Assembly (NCBI GenBank): GCA_964472545.1
Contig: CAYYNP010000245.1
Location: 1 to 15,108 of the forward strand
Source: CAYYNP01 sp964472545
Lineage (GTDB): Bacteria > Planctomycetota > Planctomycetia > Pirellulales > Thermoguttaceae
Length of the DNA: 15,108 bases
Reading direction: 5' to 3'
Shown: in pieces, positions 12,230-15,108 of the stretch
Layout of the letters: each line of letters opens with the position of its first letter
Numbering within the stretch: the stretch's first letter is position 1
The notes under the pieces: generated by a model
What the model saw: only the letters and a program-made list of their open reading frames with translations
The model's database searches: none
What the model was told of the DNA's origin: nothing
Made by a program: the position numbers and the translations under genes

Positions 12230-14956
12230 CTATCGTGGCCCCGGCACGAAGATAACGACGTCGTCCGGGCGCGTATCCAACGTGACGACGCCGCGCTGGT
12301 CGGCCGTGAGACTTTCGGGCTTGCCGTTGCGGGCCGTGTCGATGGTTCGCCATGGGCTCTGTAATTGCAAGCGCCCACCGACGGTCGACGTGACGGCCAC
12401 GTGCCGCACGCTGCCGTCGGCCACGGCCGCGGTAACCAGAAAACCGCCCTGGGCACGCAGGTCGCGGAATTCGGCCGGCTTGTCTTTCGGCCAGGCGGGG
12501 AAGACGCGTACCACGTCGCCCACGCTTTGCAGCAGCAGTTCGCTGACGGCCATCGACGCGGCGAACTGCTCCGTATAGTGGCCGAAATTGTTGAAGCCGT
12601 GGCCGAGCCGGTTCAGGGTCAACGTGCCGTTGGGGCGGGTGCGCGTCTCCAACTCCGTACGCAAGAAATCGACCGCGCCCGGCATGCTCAGCCGGGCCCT
12701 GGCGACCGAGAGCATGATCGCCGAATTGTTCCCGTTCCACCTGCAACGCTCGATCGTGCGGGCGAACAACGCCTTCTCGGCCGGCGGCGAGAAGTGGGTG
12801 ACCACGTCGCCGGGAAACACGGGCACCGCCGGCACCGCGATGTTGTAGGTGATTGGCGGGGCATCCTGCACGTCGACCACGACCGGCTCTTCTCCAACAG
12901 TGGTCGGGTACGGCGGAAGCTGCCCGAGCGACTTCTGCCAGCGGCCGCGAAGTTCCGCATCGCAATCGAGCGTTGTGGCGCCCTCGATAGCCGCCTGGAA
13001 GATGTACCGGAACATGGCGATGTCGAACGTCCCGTTGCGGTTTCGCTCGAAGTCCTTCGTCCAACCCCAATGCTCCGGCGATACGCTCGGGCCAAGCACG
13101 ATCCGACCGTCTTCGGTTCGCTCGCAGGCGTCGATCAACTCCGCCTGGAAAACCGCCACGTCGCGGATCGCCGGGTAGACCACGTCGGCGAGCAGCTTGC
13201 GGTCGGGGGCATATTTGTAGTGCCACCAAAGCGGTTGCACCGAAAATCCGCTGACCCCCTGCGTGAAGCCCCAGACGTGGTGGATATACTGCCGGCCGTT
13301 GGGGCTCTTGCATTTTTCGGGGTGCGGCGGCTCATAGGCGAATAGCACGTGTGGGTAGTATGCCCCGTCGAAGTCGAAGACCTCCCGGGCGAGCCAGCGC
13401 GCCCGCGGCAGATACTCGCGGATGAGCCGGTCGTACGGTTCGGCCAGGTCCGGATGGTTGGTCACGTAGGCCGACCAGAACGTCTGCTGGATGTTGTAGT
13501 TTGTGTGATAGTCGCCGTGCCACGCCGGCCGGTCGTGGATCAGGCCCGCGAACAGGCCCGGCGATATCGCGCCCGGCCGAGTGACGCAGCGGAGGAAGTA
13601 GAGGTTGCGATACCAGGCACAGCTCAGGAAGTGGTCGTCCAACTCGACGCCGCTGGCCGCCCAGAAGCGGGTCCACTCGGCTTCGTGGCGGCGGATCACG
13701 TCCGCGGCGTCTTGCGCGAGCGTCGATCGGACCGCCGCCACGGCGGCCGATCTGGGATCCTCGGCCTCGCGGCTGGTGACGATCGCCACGGCCGTGCGCT
13801 TCTGCCGATTCGCCATGGCAACGGCGAAGCTCATGCCCGGCCAGTCCACGTCGCCGGGGATCTTCTGCACGATCCACTCCACGCCGTCTTGCACGCCGGA
13901 GTCGATCTCGGGCAGATCGGTCGAATCGATCGGCAACAGCCGTCCGGCGTGTGGAGAATCGATCAGCACCGCGTTGCTCTGAGCGAGGATACGGATTTCC
14001 GTTGACGGCGCATCGCCCTTTGGGCCGCCCACTTGCACCATCGCACGGCGAAGGTCGAGACGCCCGGGCAACGACGGCGGGGCCAGCGCCTCGGCCGAGA
14101 GATCGATGGCCAGTTTCTGGTCGGCCCCCTCAAGCGCGATCGACTCGATGCGGTTTTCCGCCCTGCGGCCGTCTTCGGTCCAGGTATAGAAGATGAGTTG
14201 TTCGATAGTCTTGCCGGGAGGCAACTCGTAGACGGAGTCGGCAGGTTCGGTCGGCGATTCGGTCCAGCCGGTCTTGAAGACGACTTCGCCGGCGGGGCCC
14301 ATCACGTCGACGTAGTACTGGGCGTTCTCGCTGCCGGAGAGGCGCACGTGCAGATTGCGGTAGTCGTCGGTCGTTGTGCGCAGCGGCGAGTACGAGTAGC
14401 CGTTGGACGCCCCCTGCGTGCCGGCGATGCTCATCACCGCGGCGCCGTCGCCGGGCGTGAAGGCGTTGTGGCTGCCTTGTGCCCGGATCGAACGCCAAAC
14501 GGCCGCGGCCGGCCGATCGCTCAGCGCGACCACGGCGCATGCCCTCTGGCAGGGGTAGGCGTGGGCGTGATAGGCGTCGGCGCCGTGGTTGCCCCAACCG
14601 TCCTCGAGGATCGTCGTGTGGCCGGCATGTGGCGCCGACTGCGACGCCAGCCGCTTGACCCACGCGAACTTGGGCAAGGGCGGATCGAGCTTGGCGTCGT
14701 AGCGGGCGTCCCAGACGTCGTTCTTGGTCAGCTTGATTCGCAGTTGCCCGGCCTCCGCGTAGACCAGGGCATTCAGATCGCCGTTGCCGATGATCAGGGC
14801 GTCGCGGAGGATGCTATCGAGACGTTCGACCGACACGGCCGCCGCGTCTAAGGCGTTTGGGTAGGGGATCGCCGACTCGGCGGCGCCGGCCGCTTCGGAC
14901 GGCCGCAGCATGAAGAGCAACAGCACAACCGAGAGAGTCCGTTTTGGGTACGACAT
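12230..14956 (-). CDS. Exported GH95-like glycoside hydrolase
   Basis: This 908-residue protein has a Sec signal peptide (about 1-26). It resembles the GH95 (alpha-L-fucosidase/galactosidase) fold. An N-terminal beta-sandwich begins with LIIGNGDLNALVYAEAGQL (54-72) and a KNDVWDAR motif (78-85). The (alpha/alpha)6 barrel includes WHGDYHTNYNIQQTFW (479-494), analogous to the catalytic Asn region, and GPSVSPEHW (622-630), whose Glu628 matches the expected general acid. A C-terminal sandwich has FPAWPKDKPAEFRDLRAQGG (819-838). Residues about 195-280 look like an extra beta-sandwich inserted in the N-terminal domain. The QIDGNFG motif of true fucosidases is not seen; FNNFGHYTEQFAAS (788-801) stands in its place. 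I prefer the ATG at 14956 because GGAGG lies 9 nt before it; the ATG at 14965 abuts GGAGG directly. Substrate is unknown. Confidence 0.82.
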   Translation of the reverse strand: MSYPKRTLSVVLLLFMLRPSEAAGAAESAIPYPNALDAAAVSVERLDSILRDALIIGNGDLNALVYAEAGQLRIKLTKNDVWDARYDAKLDPPLPKFAWVKRLASQSAPHAGHTTILEDGWGNHGADAYHAHAYPCQRACAVVALSDRPAAAVWRSIRAQGSHNAFTPGDGAAVMSIAGTQGASNGYSYSPLRTTTDDYRNLHVRLSGSENAQYYVDVMGPAGEVVFKTGWTESPTEPADSVYELPPGKTIEQLIFYTWTEDGRRAENRIESIALEGADQKLAIDLSAEALAPPSLPGRLDLRRAMVQVGGPKGDAPSTEIRILAQSNAVLIDSPHAGRLLPIDSTDLPEIDSGVQDGVEWIVQKIPGDVDWPGMSFAVAMANRQKRTAVAIVTSREAEDPRSAAVAAVRSTLAQDAADVIRRHEAEWTRFWAASGVELDDHFLSCAWYRNLYFLRCVTRPGAISPGLFAGLIHDRPAWHGDYHTNYNIQQTFWSAYVTNHPDLAEPYDRLIREYLPRARWLAREVFDFDGAYYPHVLFAYEPPHPEKCKSPNGRQYIHHVWGFTQGVSGFSVQPLWWHYKYAPDRKLLADVVYPAIRDVAVFQAELIDACERTEDGRIVLGPSVSPEHWGWTKDFERNRNGTFDIAMFRYIFQAAIEGATTLDCDAELRGRWQKSLGQLPPYPTTVGEEPVVVDVQDAPPITYNIAVPAVPVFPGDVVTHFSPPAEKALFARTIERCRWNGNNSAIMLSVARARLSMPGAVDFLRTELETRTRPNGTLTLNRLGHGFNNFGHYTEQFAASMAVSELLLQSVGDVVRVFPAWPKDKPAEFRDLRAQGGFLVTAAVADGSVRHVAVTSTVGGRLQLQSPWRTIDTARNGKPESLTADQRGVVTLDTRPDDVVIFVPGPR

Positions 14957-14965
14957 GCCGGGCAT

Positions 14966-14970
14966 CCTCC
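14966..14970 (-). promoter_or_regulatory. Ribosome binding site that decides the GH95-like start
   Basis: GGAGG directly touches the ATG at 14965 (zero spacing) but stands at the ideal 9 nt from the ATG at 14956. This makes the second ATG the better start and shortens the signal peptide by three residues. Confidence 0.65.
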
Positions 14971-15078
14971 ACGTAGACGGCGGTTACTGAGCGCGGGCCG
15001 ATAGACGTCAGCGTACCGCAAGGGGCGGTCCGCTGCAAACGGCCGGCTTGGCCCTCCAGGAGAACTGCAAAGTGTGCG

Positions 15079-15104
15079 GGAGCCCGAAAAAGGGGACTGG
15101 CTCC
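15079..15104. repeat. Hairpin-forming repeat-like element at the right edge
   Basis: GGAGCC (15079-15084) and GGCTCC (15099-15104) pair around a 14-nt loop containing AAAAAGGGGA. It lies 123 nt upstream of the GH95-like start in the otherwise featureless stretch 14971-15078. The layout resembles REP-type elements often dispersed in planctomycete intergenic regions (recalled, not checked). It could also be a terminator for a gene beyond the right edge. Confidence 0.4.
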
Positions 15105-15108
15105 GTCG

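Noticed and set aside
14814..15038. Minus-strand frame of 74 codons overlapping the start of the GH95-like gene
   Set aside because: It is Arg-rich in its second half, overlaps the signal-peptide coding region in another frame, and has no ribosome binding site of note.

Overview
The window is high-GC bacterial DNA, most likely from a planctomycete (Pirellulales-like). That guess rests on the combined type IV pilus/type II secretion cluster, a large exported ceramidase-like protein carrying LamG domains, an exported GH95-like enzyme, and the style of palindromic repeat between genes. It is an inference, because no rRNA or other marker gene is present.

Layout. From 9021 leftward to the window edge the minus strand carries one co-directional block. 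It begins with a GspG-type pseudopilin (9021-8599). After a 184-nt gap come a receiver-only response regulator, a membrane PAS histidine kinase, a STAS protein, the GspE/PilB ATPase, the GspF/PilC platform protein, a 96-residue membrane/coiled-coil protein, PilM, PilN, PilO and a PilP/GspC-like protein cut by the left edge. Several junctions are 4-nt stop/start overlaps (STAS-gspE, small protein-pilM, pilM-pilN). On the plus strand, 9274-12132 encodes a 952-residue exported protein with a neutral-ceramidase-like N-terminal half and two LamG-like domains. Converging on it from the right is an exported GH95-like glycoside hydrolase (14956-12230). Between the two stops lies a perfect 30-bp inverted repeat whose arms are themselves hairpins. 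The right end (14957-15108) is non-coding and contains a hairpin-forming repeat.

How the genes work together. The minus-strand block supplies the cytoplasmic and inner-membrane parts of a pseudopilus or pilus machine: an assembly ATPase, a platform protein, the PilM ring, the PilN/PilO/PilP alignment complex and a pseudopilin. The outer-membrane secretin is expected beyond the left edge. Unusually, a two-component pair and a STAS switch protein lie in the same transcription unit, and the STAS gene overlaps the ATPase start. The ATPase N-terminus also shows the two tandem 24-residue repeats of the MshEN c-di-GMP-binding fold. Together these suggest that assembly or firing of the machine is controlled post-translationally. 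The two right-hand exported proteins look like independent surface or periplasmic hydrolases acting on lipids or glycans; nothing in the sequence links them mechanistically to the pilus block.
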